A program made the translations under genes and the position numbers. Shown here in pieces: positions 24,743-35,013 of a DNA stretch of 64,000 nt. Source of the DNA: Chloroflexi bacterium bin20 (lineage in GTDB: Bacteria; Chloroflexota; Anaerolineae; Aggregatilineales; Phototrophicaceae); assembly GCA_002238485.1 (NCBI GenBank), contig MPMG01000001.1:744001-808000 (forward strand), written 5' to 3'. How positions within the stretch are numbered: the stretch's first letter is position 1; every line of letters begins with the position of its first letter. The notes under the pieces were generated by a model. The model had not been told where the DNA came from. It was given only the letters and a program-made list of their open reading frames with translations, and made no database searches.

Positions 24743-25321
24743 ATGTCCCTGCGAGTCATCGCCGGCAGCGCGCGCGGCAGAAGATTGAAAGCGGTGCCCG
24801 GCGACAGCACGCGCCCCATTATGGATCGCGTCAAAGAGGCGCTGTTCAGCATCATTGGGGTACAAATACAAGACGCCATTTTCCTGGATCTTTTTGCTGG
24901 CACGGGCAGTGTAGGCATCGAAGCGCTGAGCCGCGGCGCAAGTTATGCGCTATTCGTGGAGACCGACCGAGCCGCCCTGGGTACGATCCGCGCGAATCTG
25001 GAGCGCGCGAAATTGGCTGCCAAGGCACGGGTCATCCGCCGCAGCGCGTTCGATGTGCTGGGCGATGCGCCAGACAGGCAGTACGACTTCATCTTTGTTG
25101 CGCCGCCGCAATATCGTGGCATGTGGCTGAAGACGCTGCGATCGCTGGAAAATAACGAGGCTTGGCACGACGCAGCAGACCTGATCATCGTGCAGATTGA
25201 TCCTAGCGAGCTCGAGCCAGACCTTGGATTTGTCCGATTGCAACAGGTCGACCAGCGCAGGTATGGGCGCACCATGCTGCTTTTCTATCGCTATGCTGGA
25301 GACGATAGCAGAGCAAAGTAA
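24743..25321 (+). CDS. rsmD: 16S rRNA m2G966 methyltransferase RsmD, with APPQY in place of (D/N)PPY/F
   Basis: RsmD methylates G966 of 16S rRNA during 30S assembly. The 192-aa protein starts MSLRVIAGSARGRRLKAVPG, has the family mark TRPIMDRVKEALFSII and the SAM-binding motif DLFAGTGSVGIEALSRGA (residues 49-66). The catalytic motif IV, normally (D/N)PP(F/Y), reads Ala120-Pro-Pro-Gln-Tyr124: the acidic/amide residue is lost and Gln is inserted. I recall the same variant from other Chloroflexota but cannot check it here. Its start lies 2 nt after the UroD-like stop. It is convergent with cca, 178 nt away. Confidence 0.88.
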   Translation: MSLRVIAGSARGRRLKAVPGDSTRPIMDRVKEALFSIIGVQIQDAIFLDLFAGTGSVGIEALSRGASYALFVETDRAALGTIRANLERAKLAAKARVIRRSAFDVLGDAPDRQYDFIFVAPPQYRGMWLKTLRSLENNEAWHDAADLIIVQIDPSELEPDLGFVRLQQVDQRRYGRTMLLFYRYAGDDSRAK

Positions 25322-25499
25322 GCAATGAAAATGAAAATTCCTGAGAATACAGCAGGTGGTGCAGGGGCGCTACGAATATCGTCCGCAAGTCCTGCGCACT
25401 TTTGTCAATACATGGGTGACACAGTGTCTCCCCGACGAAAGCCGTAACGCGTTCCTGTGCTTGTGGTCGAATTCCTAGCGACTTCCTTGGTTTCGCTGA
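25322..25499 (+). other. Gap between convergent rsmD and cca, possible remnant reading frame
   Basis: No recognisable gene. One plus-strand frame (about 25335-25475) stays open for about 45 codons without a start codon and reads like protein (QQVVQGRYEYRPQVLRTF); a +1 shift would extend it by about ten more codons (IPSDFLGFAD). It may be a decayed gene fragment or chance. No terminator hairpin with a T-run is evident between the convergent genes. Confidence 0.3.
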
Positions 25500-26900
25500 T
25501 TAGCGCGCCGACAAATTTCGGCATTCTTCTGCGAGCTTGCCTACGAACTCGCGCGCCTCGTCCCGCGTTACTACTTCGCCAAGTACCTGCGCCTCGCGCA
25601 GAGCCGTCAGCGCCGCGCCGATCTGCGGACCCGTCTGTATGCCGAGCAGAACCTTGACATCATGACCGGACAGCAAAGGCTTGGGTTTGACCAGCGTGTC
25701 GTACTGATTGAACCAGACATCCAACAGCTGCGTGAATTGGTCGACGCGCCCCAGCCAGTATTGTTGATCCAGCGTCGCTCCCTGGGTCGCCAGCACCTGC
25801 GCCGCGCCCAGCAAAATGACATCGATGCCGCATTCGCCCAGTCCATGCCAGAAGCGATGTTGCTCAAGCCGTGTCATAGACCAATCCAGGCTGGCGAGTT
25901 CGCTGCCCGCCACCTGCCCGAGGATGCGCGCTTCGCCTGTGCTGAGCCGCAGCGAATCGGCGACCGTTTCGGCTTGAGCAACACCTTTCAGCAGCGCCGA
26001 CAGCACCAACAGCTGGGAACGCAGCCTCACGTTGCCGTAATGCTGGTCGAGGTGCGCCTGCAGGCTGGAACGGAAGCGGTCGAGCTGGATTACCAACATG
26101 CCCAAATCAAAGGCCGCGGCCGTATTGTCGGTGCGGCGCTGGCTAATAGCGGTCAAGAGCGCCGACAGCCATTCAACATGCGCCAAAGATCGTGGCAAAT
26201 CGACAGGCCGGATTTCTGGCACGACCATGACCAGCAGCCCCAGGTGCTCGAGGACTCGCAAGCCACGCGCCGCTCGATCCAGACCCAGCAACTTGAAGAA
26301 TTCGTCGCGGATGCGCTCAGACGAAGTCTGGCGGAGCGAGTTGGCGCAGCGTCGAATGTCGGCTGCTGTTGCCGGCTCGATCTTCAGGCCGAATTGCGTG
26401 CTCAGCCGCACAGCGCGAAGACCGCGAATGGGATCGGCAGCGATCGAGTTGGGCGAGCAGCGCCGTAGAATCTTGGCTCGCAAATCCCTCTCGCCATCCA
26501 AGGGGTCGACCAAGGCGCCGATATCGCCCAGCAAGTCGGCTGCCATGGCATTCATGGTGAAATCACGATCGCGCAGATCGTCTTCCAGTGTCGTTCCGCG
26601 CTGGTCGGCGAAATCCAGGCTGATTGTGCGGTCATCCTCTTTGACGAAGACTCGCGCCACCCCTCGTTCGCGATCCATCACATAGATATCGGCCCGCAGC
26701 CAGTCGCAGACGCGCCGCGCCAGGGGGATAGCTTTGCTTTGCACAACGATATCAATGTCGTCAGTGGGCTTGCGCAGCCAGGCATCGCGCACTGCGCCAC
26801 CAACCAGATAGAGAGGTGTATGCACGCCTCGCGCACGCAGCATGTCGGCGAGATCATGCACGAAATCCGCCCAAGCCAGGCGCGTGGCAAAGTCACTCAT
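25500..26900 (-). CDS. CCA tRNA nucleotidyltransferase / poly(A) polymerase family (class II)
   Basis: Adds or repairs the 3' CCA end of tRNA. The 466-aa protein has the nucleotidyltransferase signature LVGGAVRDAWLRKPTDDIDI (GG at 34-35, acidic pair Asp48 and Asp50), the RDFTMNAMA motif, and the ADPIRGLRAVRLSTQFGLKI RNA-binding motif. A long C-terminal helical region follows, with no HD-domain motif that I can see. Poly(A) polymerase and CCA-adding enzymes of class II cannot be told apart by eye, so I give no gene symbol. It overlaps the hpt stop by 8 nt and is the last gene of the long arg/car operon. Confidence 0.85.
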   Translation of the reverse strand: MSDFATRLAWADFVHDLADMLRARGVHTPLYLVGGAVRDAWLRKPTDDIDIVVQSKAIPLARRVCDWLRADIYVMDRERGVARVFVKEDDRTISLDFADQRGTTLEDDLRDRDFTMNAMAADLLGDIGALVDPLDGERDLRAKILRRCSPNSIAADPIRGLRAVRLSTQFGLKIEPATAADIRRCANSLRQTSSERIRDEFFKLLGLDRAARGLRVLEHLGLLVMVVPEIRPVDLPRSLAHVEWLSALLTAISQRRTDNTAAAFDLGMLVIQLDRFRSSLQAHLDQHYGNVRLRSQLLVLSALLKGVAQAETVADSLRLSTGEARILGQVAGSELASLDWSMTRLEQHRFWHGLGECGIDVILLGAAQVLATQGATLDQQYWLGRVDQFTQLLDVWFNQYDTLVKPKPLLSGHDVKVLLGIQTGPQIGAALTALREAQVLGEVVTRDEAREFVGKLAEECRNLSAR

Positions 26901-27453
26901 CGGTCAGGGCAGCGGTGTTGGCGACAGCAACAAAGCGCAGATTGCGAAAGCGTTCATCTAAATCCAGCCCATAGCCGAAGACAAACTTGTTTTCGATCTC
27001 AAAGCCGATGTAGTCGACATCCAAATTCACTTCGCGCCGCGATTGCTTGTTGAGCAGGGCGCACAGGCGCAGGCTGGCTGGCTGTCGGTTTTGCAAGGTC
27101 TTCAGCACAAAAGCCAAGGTGTGCCCGCTGTCGATGATGTCTTCGACCACCAGCACATGTTTGCCGCGCACATCCATTTTCAAATCCATGTCGATGCGCA
27201 CCGAGCCGGCCGTTTTGCGCGCGCCTATGCCATAGCTGCTGGCCGCCATGAAGTCGATCATGTGCGGGACATGAATATGGCGCGACAGGTCGGTCAAAAA
27301 CATGACGCCGCCTTTCAAGATGCACAGCAGCAGCAGATCCTCGCAATCGGCATAGTCGAGGTTGATTTGCTCGCCGAGTTGGGCGATGCGCTCTTGCAAC
27401 GTCACTTCGTCTATCAGCACTTCTGCAAGGTATTTCTGATAAGCTGCTGGCAT
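26893..27453 (-). CDS. hpt: Hypoxanthine phosphoribosyltransferase
   Basis: Purine salvage: joins hypoxanthine or guanine to PRPP. The 186-aa length is standard. The PRPP-binding loop is VLVVEDIIDSGHTL (residues 100-113) with the acidic pair Glu104-Asp105, preceded by ILKGGVMFLTDL (loop I) and SSYGIG (flexible loop II). Its start lies 23 nt after carB's stop and its end overlaps cca, so it is probably cotranscribed with pyrimidine/arginine genes that also feed nucleotide synthesis. Confidence 0.95.
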   Translation of the reverse strand: MPAAYQKYLAEVLIDEVTLQERIAQLGEQINLDYADCEDLLLLCILKGGVMFLTDLSRHIHVPHMIDFMAASSYGIGARKTAGSVRIDMDLKMDVRGKHVLVVEDIIDSGHTLAFVLKTLQNRQPASLRLCALLNKQSRREVNLDVDYIGFEIENKFVFGYGLDLDERFRNLRFVAVANTAALTDE

Positions 27454-27476
27454 TTGCCCGCCCTCTGCGCTCCTTG

Positions 27477-30400
27477 CTAGTTGACCGCCGCGTAATGCGC
27501 CTGCAGGCTGCGCACGCTAAGCGGCTTTTCGCGCAATTGTTTGATGCCTTGCACGGTGGCTGCCGCCGCGCTCATGGTGGTCACGATGGGGATGCCCAAG
27601 GCATAGGCCTGACTGCGGATGGTCGCGCCGTCTTCATGGGCGGTTCCACCCAAGGGCGTGTTGATGATGAGGTCGATTTCGCCCCCGCGCATCGCATCCA
27701 GCACATGAGGTGAACCCTGCGACAGCTTGTTGACACGCGAAACCTGCAAGCCGGCTCGCTGCAGCCAACTGGCGGTGCCCTCCGTGGCGACCAAGGCAAA
27801 TCCCATGCGCGACAGATCCCGCGCCAGCCTGGCGACAACCGCCTTGTCAAAGTCGTTGACGCTGATGAACACCGCGCCCGCTTCTGGCAATGGCAAGCCC
27901 GCTGCCGACTGCGATTTGACAAAAGCGTGGCTGAATGTGGCTGCGTGCCCCATCACCTCGCCAGTGGAGCGCATTTCTGGTCCCAAGCGCGTATCGACGC
28001 CCGGGAACTTCTGAAACGGGAAGACAGCTTCTTTAACAAAGAAGCCTGAAACCGGCGGTTCTTCTGTGAATCCCAGCGCAGACAGTGTCTTGCCACAAGC
28101 GATCTGCGCCGCATAACGCGCCAGTGGATGCCCGGTCGCTTTGCTGATGAAGGGCACAGTGCGGCTGGCGCGCGGATTGACCTCCAGCACATAGACCTGG
28201 TCGTCCTTGACGGCGAATTGAATATTGAACAAGCCGCGCACACCCAGCGCCAAACCAATGCGCCGACTGTGATCGCGGATGATATCCAGGTGAAACGAGC
28301 TGATTTTGTAGGGCGGCAGCACACAAGCCGAATCGCCGCTGTGCACGCCGGCCTGCTCAATATGCTGCATGATGCCGCCGATGGTTACTTGCTCGCCGTC
28401 GCAAAGGGCATCGACATCGACTTCATAGGCATCGTCCAAAAATTGGTCGATCAAGACACGATGCCCGTGCCATTGGACATGTTCGTCCAGCCAAGCCAGC
28501 AGTTGCGCTTCATCAAAGACGATAGCCATGCCCTGCCCGCCCAGCACATAACTGGGACGCACCAGCACGGGATAACCGATCTTTGCGGCCGCGGCAGTGG
28601 CTTCGGCGCGGGTGGTGATGCTTGCGCCAGCCGGCTGCGCGATATTGAGCCGCTGCATGAGCGCGTGGCAGCGCTGGCGATCTTCTGCCAGGTCAATCGT
28701 ATCGACCGAAGTGCCCCAGATGGGCGCGCCCAGCCGCTCCAGTTCGCCGGCGATATTCAATGGCGTCTGCCCGCCGAATTGCACGAGCAGTCCCGCGGGC
28801 TCTTCGCGGTCGACGATATTCATGACATCTTCGGTGGTCAGCGGCTCGAAGTAAAGCCGGTCGGCCGTGTCGTAATCGGTGCTGACTGTTTCGGGATTGC
28901 AATTGACCATGATGGTCTCGTAGCCCAATTCCTTGAGCGCGAAGCAGGCGTGCACACAGCAATAATCAAACTCGATGCCCTGCCCGATGCGGTTGGGTCC
29001 GCCACCCAGGATCATCACCTTGCGCGCGTTTGTCGGCGCGGCTTCGTCTTCCATTTCATACGTGGCATACAGATATGGCGTATGCGCTTGGAATTCGGCC
29101 GCGCAGGTATCGACTCGATAGAAGTTTGCTTGCACGCCAAGCGCTTTACGACGCTGCCGCACTGCTGCTTCGTCTGTGCGCAGGAGTCGCGCCAGGGTCG
29201 CATCGCTGAAGCCGTATTGTTTCAGCCGCTGCATCTCTTCCGCGCAGATGTCGCTTAGCCGCCCCTCGACCGCAATGGCGCTGTGCGCGTTCATCAGTTC
29301 GCGCATTTGCTGCACGAACCAAGGATCAAAACGCGTCTCTGCCACGATGTCGTCAAAGCCGACGCCATCCGCCAGCGCCGCCGCCACCTGGAAGAGTCGC
29401 TGGGCAGTGGGCACGCTCAATGCTTCTGGACTTGGCTGCGCGGTGAGCTCGCTGATGAAGCCGTCCATGCCAATATCCAGCGCGCGGACAGCTTTTTGCA
29501 GCGCCTCGGGGAAGGTGCGTCCAATGGCCATCACCTCGCCAACCGCTTTCATCTGCGGCCCCAGCACAGGATCGGCGCCGGCGAACTTGCGAAAGTCCCA
29601 GCGCGGGATCTTCACCACGATGTAGTCCAAAGACGGCTCGAAGCTGGCTGGCGTTTGGAGTGTGATGTCGTTGGGGATCTCGTCCAATGTAAAGCCAACC
29701 GCCAGCAGCGCGGCGATCTTGGCGATAGGGAAGCCAGTCGCTTTGCTGGCCAGCGCAGAAGAACGGGAAACGCGCGGATTCATCTCGATAACGACCGCAT
29801 CGCCAGCCAGGGGGTCGATGGCAAATTGCACATTCGCCCCGCCCGTGGTGATGCCCAGTCGGTCGAAAATCTGCCGCGACATATTGCGCAGGCGCTGGAT
29901 TTCTTTGTCGGTCAAGGTTTGCGCAGGCGCAATGGTGATGCTGTCGCCGGTGTGCACGCCCATGGGATCGAGATTCTCAATGGAGCAGACCACCACGAAA
30001 TTTCCCTTGGAGTCGCGCATTAACTCCAGTTCATATTCTTTCCAGCCCAGCAGGCTGCGGTCGACCAGCACTTCGCCAACCGGGCTTTGATGGATGCCAT
30101 TGGCCGCCACGCGCCGCAACTCGTCCGCGTCATAAGCGACGCCACCCCCCGCCCCGCCCATGGTGTATGACGGACGGATCAAAATCGGATAGCCGATCTC
30201 GTCCGCGAATGCCAGCGCGCCATCGACACTGTCCACGACGCGGCTTTCGGGCACGCGCAAGCCAATCTCGCGCATGGTGTCGTTGAAGAGTTGACGGTCT
30301 TCCGCCAACTGGATGCTGGTCAAGCTTGCGCCGATCAACTCGACTCCGTAGCGCTTCAACACGCCATTCTGCTGCAGCTGCACAGCCAGGTTGAGAGCGG

Positions 30401-30680
30401 TCTGCCCGCCGACCGTCGGCAACAGCGCGTCCGGACGCTCTTGGGCGATGATCATCTCGCATATCGGGGCGGTCAGCGGCTCGATGTAGGTGGCGTCGGC
30501 GAATTGCGGGTCGGTCATGATCGTAGCCGGGTTGGAATTGACCAGCACGACGCGATAGCCCTGCGATTTCAGCGCTTTGCAGGCTTGCACGCCGCTGTAG
30601 TCGAACTCGCAGGCTTGCCCGATGACGATGGGTCCCGAGCCAATGATCATGATGCTGTCTATGTCGGTTCGTTTGGGCAT
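27477..30680 (-). CDS. carB: Carbamoyl-phosphate synthase large subunit
   Basis: Makes carbamoyl phosphate from ammonia delivered by CarA, bicarbonate and two ATP, for arginine and pyrimidine synthesis. The 1067-aa chain contains two homologous ATP-grasp halves (first half starts [21 protein letters not shown]; second half starts [21 protein letters not shown]) and a C-terminal MGS-like allosteric domain with [13 protein letters not shown]. The ATG at 30680 gives [11 protein letters not shown], the usual beginning; longer starts would run into carA. It follows the carA stop by 7 nt. Confidence 0.97.
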   Translation of the reverse strand: MPKRTDIDSIMIIGSGPIVIGQACEFDYSGVQACKALKSQGYRVVLVNSNPATIMTDPQFADATYIEPLTAPICEMIIAQERPDALLPTVGGQTALNLAVQLQQNGVLKRYGVELIGASLTSIQLAEDRQLFNDTMREIGLRVPESRVVDSVDGALAFADEIGYPILIRPSYTMGGAGGGVAYDADELRRVAANGIHQSPVGEVLVDRSLLGWKEYELELMRDSKGNFVVVCSIENLDPMGVHTGDSITIAPAQTLTDKEIQRLRNMSRQIFDRLGITTGGANVQFAIDPLAGDAVVIEMNPRVSRSSALASKATGFPIAKIAALLAVGFTLDEIPNDITLQTPASFEPSLDYIVVKIPRWDFRKFAGADPVLGPQMKAVGEVMAIGRTFPEALQKAVRALDIGMDGFISELTAQPSPEALSVPTAQRLFQVAAALADGVGFDDIVAETRFDPWFVQQMRELMNAHSAIAVEGRLSDICAEEMQRLKQYGFSDATLARLLRTDEAAVRQRRKALGVQANFYRVDTCAAEFQAHTPYLYATYEMEDEAAPTNARKVMILGGGPNRIGQGIEFDYCCVHACFALKELGYETIMVNCNPETVSTDYDTADRLYFEPLTTEDVMNIVDREEPAGLLVQFGGQTPLNIAGELERLGAPIWGTSVDTIDLAEDRQRCHALMQRLNIAQPAGASITTRAEATAAAAKIGYPVLVRPSYVLGGQGMAIVFDEAQLLAWLDEHVQWHGHRVLIDQFLDDAYEVDVDALCDGEQVTIGGIMQHIEQAGVHSGDSACVLPPYKISSFHLDIIRDHSRRIGLALGVRGLFNIQFAVKDDQVYVLEVNPRASRTVPFISKATGHPLARYAAQIACGKTLSALGFTEEPPVSGFFVKEAVFPFQKFPGVDTRLGPEMRSTGEVMGHAATFSHAFVKSQSAAGLPLPEAGAVFISVNDFDKAVVARLARDLSRMGFALVATEGTASWLQRAGLQVSRVNKLSQGSPHVLDAMRGGEIDLIINTPLGGTAHEDGATIRSQAYALGIPIVTTMSAAAATVQGIKQLREKPLSVRSLQAHYAAVN

Positions 30681-30687
30681 CGGCGTC

Positions 30688-31809
30688 TTAGGCGTTTGCA
30701 GCAACTTCGTTGACAAATTCGTCAAAAAGATAGAAAGAATCGTGCGGGCCGGGCGAAGCCTCTGGGTGATATTGCACACTGAAGGCGCGCAGGCCGCGAT
30801 GCCGCAAGCCAGCTACCGTGTTGTCGTTCAGGTTGAGATGCGTGATCTCGCCGCCGCCGAGCTCGCTGCCAGCCGAAACCGCAAAACCATGATTGTGCGC
30901 GGCAATTTCGACTGCGCCGCTGTCCAGGTTTTTGACGGGCTGGTTGCCTCCGCGGTGCCCAAAGCGCATCTTTTCTGTGGCGCCGCCCAGCGCCAGCGCC
31001 AAGATTTGATGCCCCAGACAGATGCCAAATATCGGCAGCTCGCCCAGCAGCGCGCGCACATTATCAATGGCGTAATCGACAGCGGCCGGGTCGCCCGGGC
31101 CGTTGCTGAGGAAGACGCCGGCCGGCTGCATTTGCAAGATGTCCGCTGGCGAAGTCCAGGCTGGCACGACAGACACCCGCAAGCCGCGATCGGCCAGCAT
31201 ACGAAGGATATTGCGCTTGATGCCAAAATCGTAGGCGACAACCAGGGGGCCGGCGTCATTCCTTTCGCGTGCGCCATACCATTGCGCGTCGCTGCCTTGC
31301 GTCCAGTTGTAGGCTGTGTCCACCGTCACCGCGTCGACCAGGTTCGCGCCCGACATGTCTTGCGACTTTCGCGCGATTCCCGCCAGCGCATCGACATCAG
31401 CCGCCAGATCGCCATGCGCCACGACAGCGCGCATCACGCCGCGCTCGCGTATATGCCGCACCAGGGCGCGTGTGGCGACGTCAGCGATGCCGATGATGCC
31501 GCGTTCGCAAAGGTAGGTCGCCAGATCGCCGCGATTTCGCCAGTTGCTGACCAGCGGGCTCAACGAGCGCACGACGAAGCCAGAAACCCAAACTTTGCGG
31601 GATTCAGGGTCTTCCAGGTTGATGCCGGTGTTGCCGACGTGTGGCACGGTCATGGCGACGATCTGGCCGTAATAAGACGGGTCGGTGAGGATTTCCTGAT
31701 AACCTGTCATGGACGTATTGAAGACGATCTCGCCGGTTGCGCAACCTTGCGCGCCGAAACCCTCGCCGGGGAAAACCCGCCCATCTTCAAGCACAAGCGC
31801 CGCTTGCAT
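30688..31809 (-). CDS. carA: Carbamoyl-phosphate synthase small (glutaminase) subunit
   Basis: Hydrolyses glutamine and channels ammonia to CarB. The 373-aa protein has the N-terminal CPSase domain ([38 protein letters not shown]) and a class I glutamine amidotransferase domain with the nucleophile Cys264 in [10 protein letters not shown] and the His-Glu pair in [11 protein letters not shown]. It lies 12 nt after argJ and 7 nt before carB. Its place in the arginine operon means carbamoyl phosphate supply shares the argC promoter, although an internal promoter cannot be excluded. Confidence 0.97.
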   Translation of the reverse strand: MQAALVLEDGRVFPGEGFGAQGCATGEIVFNTSMTGYQEILTDPSYYGQIVAMTVPHVGNTGINLEDPESRKVWVSGFVVRSLSPLVSNWRNRGDLATYLCERGIIGIADVATRALVRHIRERGVMRAVVAHGDLAADVDALAGIARKSQDMSGANLVDAVTVDTAYNWTQGSDAQWYGARERNDAGPLVVAYDFGIKRNILRMLADRGLRVSVVPAWTSPADILQMQPAGVFLSNGPGDPAAVDYAIDNVRALLGELPIFGICLGHQILALALGGATEKMRFGHRGGNQPVKNLDSGAVEIAAHNHGFAVSAGSELGGGEITHLNLNDNTVAGLRHRGLRAFSVQYHPEASPGPHDSFYLFDEFVNEVAANA

Positions 31810-31821
31810 GTCTGCCCTCCG

Positions 31822-33045
31822 TCAGGAGCGGTAGTCGCCGTTTATGGAGATGTATTCGTGGCTGATATCGCAGGTCCAGATGGTGGCGCTGCCCTGCCCC
31901 AGCCCGCAATCCAGCTTGAAGGTCATGGATGGCGCGGACATGATGGCTGCCGCGTCCGCCTCTTGGTAGTCGGCAGGCATGCCGCCGGCGAAAATCTGCA
32001 AGCCTGGCTCGGACGGGGATTCGCCAGCCGCCACCCAAAGCGAACTGCGGTCGGGATCAAAAGCTGTTCCAGCGCGCCCGGCCGCCGCCACGATGCGCCC
32101 CCAATTGGCATCGCTGCCATAAAATGCCGACTTGGTCAGCAGCGACGCGCCGATTGTCTGGCCAATCCGTTCGGCATCGGCGACATCGGCGGCGTTGACG
32201 ATATCCAGCGTGACGAACTTGGTGACGCCTTCGCCATCCCGCACGATCTCTTGCGCCAGATAGCGCGTCAAGGCATCCAGCGCCTCTTGAAAAGCCCCCA
32301 AGTCGTCTGCGCCCTCGACATGGACGCCGCTCTTGCCGTTGGCGAGCAGCAGCACGGTGTCGTTGGTGCTGGTATCGCCATCGACGACAATGCGATTATA
32401 ACTCTGCTGTGTGGCTGTGCGCAGCGCGTTTTGCAGCTCGCCCAGCTCCAGCGCGGCATCGGTGACAACCACGCTGAGCATGGTGGCCATATCCGGCGCG
32501 ATCATGCCTGCGCCCTTGGCGATGCCAGCGATCGTGTAGCTGCCGCCAACGCATTCGACACCCACCGATGCCAGTTTGGGTCGCGTATCGGTGGTCATGA
32601 TGGCTGCGGCCGCCGCCGCCCAGTCGTCGCTCAGTCCCACGCTGGACAGCTCTATGCCGCGCGCGATCGCTTCCATAGGCAAGTGCTCGCCGATGACGCC
32701 GGTGGACATGACCAGCACTTGTTCAGCCGAGAGCCCAAGCGCATCCGCTACCAGCCTGGCTGTCCTTCGCGCGTTTTCCATGCCGACTGCGCCTGTGCAG
32801 GCATTTGCGCAAGCCGAGTTTGTTGCCACCGCGCGAATGGTTGTGGGATTTTCCGCCAGCCGCTGCCTATCCAGCAGCACAGGAGCCGCTTGTACCTTGT
32901 TGCGCGTAAAGACGCCGGCCGCAACGCAATCGCTATCGCTGACGACCAGCGCCAGATCCAGCGCGCCGTCTTTCTTGAGTCCCCCGTGCACGCCAGCGAC
33001 TTGAAAGCCGGCCACGCCGTCAATAGTAGGGCTAATCGCCATCAT
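31822..33045 (-). CDS. argJ: Glutamate N-acetyltransferase / amino-acid acetyltransferase ArgJ
   Basis: Transfers the acetyl group from N-acetylornithine to glutamate, closing the cyclic arginine pathway. The 407-aa precursor has the autocleavage site APDMATML with Thr188 as the new N-terminal nucleophile of the beta chain, plus the conserved STGVIGEHLPM motif. I take the ATG at 33045, with GGAG 7 nt upstream; the next codon is also ATG. Its start lies inside the end of argD (14-nt overlap). Whether it also uses acetyl-CoA cannot be read from the sequence; no argA is present here. Confidence 0.95.
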   Translation of the reverse strand: MMAISPTIDGVAGFQVAGVHGGLKKDGALDLALVVSDSDCVAAGVFTRNKVQAAPVLLDRQRLAENPTTIRAVATNSACANACTGAVGMENARRTARLVADALGLSAEQVLVMSTGVIGEHLPMEAIARGIELSSVGLSDDWAAAAAAIMTTDTRPKLASVGVECVGGSYTIAGIAKGAGMIAPDMATMLSVVVTDAALELGELQNALRTATQQSYNRIVVDGDTSTNDTVLLLANGKSGVHVEGADDLGAFQEALDALTRYLAQEIVRDGEGVTKFVTLDIVNAADVADAERIGQTIGASLLTKSAFYGSDANWGRIVAAAGRAGTAFDPDRSSLWVAAGESPSEPGLQIFAGGMPADYQEADAAAIMSAPSMTFKLDCGLGQGSATIWTCDISHEYISINGDYRS

Positions 33046-34234
33046 CAATCGTCTCCAGGATCTGCGTCAGCTTGTCGATCAGCTCATCCACATGCGCCTT
33101 CTGGATGATCAACGGCGGGACGAAACGGATGACATTACTGCCCGAGCTGACCAGCAGCAGACCGTGTTCATAGCCGGCTTGCACAATGCCGCCGGGCGCG
33201 ATATCCAGCTCTATGCCAGCCATCAGACCGCGTCCGCGCACATCGACAATATGCGGGCTGTTTAGCTCGGACAGCCTCTCCAGCAGATATTCGCCGACTT
33301 CGCGCACATGCTCCAGGAAGCCATCGTTGGCAATACGATTGACAACGACCTGCGCGGCTTGCATCACCACCGCCCCGCCAGAAAAGGTCGAACCGTGATC
33401 GCCCGGGCTCATGGCGCTGGCAATTTCGTCCGTCACCAGTATCGCGCCAATGGGCAATCCGCCGGCCAGCGGTTTCGCCAGCACCATGATGTCCGGCGAA
33501 ATACCGGCGATGCTGTGCGCCCACATGTCGCCTGTGCGGCCCAAACCGCATTGCACTTCGTCAAAGATCAGCGCGGCATCGTGCTCGTCGCATTGCGTCC
33601 GCAAAGCCTGCATGAATTCGGCGCTGGCCACATTGATGCCGCCCTCGCCCTGGATCGGCTCGATTATGACTGCGACTGTGTCGGCGTCTATCAACTCGCG
33701 AGCGCTGTCGATGCTGTTGAATTCGCCAAGGACCGCGCCCGGCACCATGGGTTTGAAAGGCGTCTGGTATTTCGGTTTTGGCGTCACTGCCAGCGCGCCC
33801 ATCGTGCGGCCATGGAAGGCATCGCTGAAGCTGAGGACCTTGGTCTTGTTTACGCGTTCATTGACATAGGCGTGCTTGCGGGCGAATTTCAGCGCGCCTT
33901 CTACTGCTTCTGCGCCGCTGTTGCAGAAATAGGCTTTGCCGGCGAAGGACATGTCACAGAGCGTCTGCGCCAGCTCGACCATGGGCTGGGTGTGATACAA
34001 GCCGCTGACATGGATCAAGCCCGTGTCCATCTGCGCGGTAACCGCAGCCTGCAATTCTGCGTCGCCATATCCCAAGGCATTGACGGCGATGCCAGCCACC
34101 CAGTCGGTGTAGGCATTGCCATCGGTGTCAAAGACGGTCACGCCCTCGCCGCGCGCCAGTACGAAATCCGGACGGGCCGCCACCGGCACGCTGTATTTGC
34201 TGTCCTTTTGAATGATATCTGCTGTGATTGACAT
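33032..34234 (-). CDS. argD: Acetylornithine aminotransferase
   Basis: A PLP-dependent class III aminotransferase converting N-acetylglutamate semialdehyde to N-acetylornithine. The 400-aa protein shows NSGAEAVEGALKFARKHAYV, the PLP-binding IFDEVQCGLGRTGDMWAH (Asp225-Glu226) and the Schiff-base lysine Lys254 in LAKPLAGGLPIG. The ATG overlaps the argB stop by one base (TAATG). In the arg operon the acetylornithine role is far more likely than GABA or succinylornithine transamination. Confidence 0.95.
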   Translation of the reverse strand: MSITADIIQKDSKYSVPVAARPDFVLARGEGVTVFDTDGNAYTDWVAGIAVNALGYGDAELQAAVTAQMDTGLIHVSGLYHTQPMVELAQTLCDMSFAGKAYFCNSGAEAVEGALKFARKHAYVNERVNKTKVLSFSDAFHGRTMGALAVTPKPKYQTPFKPMVPGAVLGEFNSIDSARELIDADTVAVIIEPIQGEGGINVASAEFMQALRTQCDEHDAALIFDEVQCGLGRTGDMWAHSIAGISPDIMVLAKPLAGGLPIGAILVTDEIASAMSPGDHGSTFSGGAVVMQAAQVVVNRIANDGFLEHVREVGEYLLERLSELNSPHIVDVRGRGLMAGIELDIAPGGIVQAGYEHGLLLVSSGSNVIRFVPPLIIQKAHVDELIDKLTQILETIDDGD

Positions 34235-35013
34235 TATCCCTCGCTGACCATTCCTTCGTTTTCTTCCGCAACAAAGCTCGTGCCGCCGCCGGTCGCCCAG
34301 CCTGCCAAGTCGGTGATCACCGCGCGAGGCACGCCCGATGATAGCACATCCAGCGCCGACTGCACTTTGGGAATCATCCCGCCTGAGATCACAGCGCTGG
34401 CGATTAGACTTTCTGCCTGCCGCCGCGTCAATGTCGGGACGATTTCGCCCTGGACCTGGACGCCGGCAACATTGGATATATACACGACTGCCTCTGCGCC
34501 CAGCGCCGCCGCAATCGCGCCAGCCACCGGGTCGGCATTCAGGTTAAAATTGCTGGTCTCGCCCAGGCTGACCGGCGCAATCACCGGTGTTACGCCCAGC
34601 GCAAACAGCTCGCAGAGGATTTGTGCCCGCACAGAGACGACTGTGCCGGTAAAGCCCATGTCCACCTGGTCGTGCTGCATCTGCCGCGCGCGCACCAGTC
34701 CACGATCCACGCCCGACAAGCCCTGCGCATCCACGCCCGCCGCCAACAAGTGCCGCACCAGCCGCTTGTTGACCGTGCCGCACAGCGCCATCTCGACCAG
34801 CGCCAGCGAGTCCGCATCGGTTACGCGCAGGCCATCGACATAACGCGGCGCAATCCCGAGCTTTCGCTGCAGCTGCGTGATCTCCACCCCGCCGCCGTGC
34901 ACGATGACCAGTTGCTCGTCCGCGCGCGCCACGATGCGGGCGAATTGCCGCAGCAAAGACTCGTCATCCAGGTGATGACCCGAGATTTTGATGACGTTGA
35001 TAGACTGGCGCAC
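34234..35013 (-). CDS. argB: Acetylglutamate kinase
   Basis: Phosphorylates N-acetylglutamate, usually the pathway's feedback-controlled step. I start at the GTG at 35013, which overlaps the argC stop (TAGTG), giving 259 aa beginning MRQSINVIKISGHHL. Upstream in-frame codons would lie inside argC. Motifs: KISGHHLDDESLL, VIVHGGGVEITQ, NLNADPVAGAIAAALGAEAVVYISNVAGV and GGMIPKVQSALDVLSSG, all typical. The N-terminal helix that makes the hexameric, arginine-inhibited enzymes is absent, so this version is probably not arginine-inhibited; that matters for the attenuator proposed upstream of argC. This is inference. Confidence 0.94.
   Translation of the reverse strand: MRQSINVIKISGHHLDDESLLRQFARIVARADEQLVIVHGGGVEITQLQRKLGIAPRYVDGLRVTDADSLALVEMALCGTVNKRLVRHLLAAGVDAQGLSGVDRGLVRARQMQHDQVDMGFTGTVVSVRAQILCELFALGVTPVIAPVSLGETSNFNLNADPVAGAIAAALGAEAVVYISNVAGVQVQGEIVPTLTRRQAESLIASAVISGGMIPKVQSALDVLSSGVPRAVITDLAGWATGGGTSFVAEENEGMVSEG

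Noticed and set aside
30622..33108. An 828-codon open frame on the plus strand opposite carA and argJ
   Set aside because: It is the antisense image of well-supported genes; GC-rich codon use leaves long antisense frames open. It has no domain-like composition and no ribosome site, and is rich in His/Arg/Gln as such shadows are. The same holds for long frames opposite ileS, carB and rpoD.
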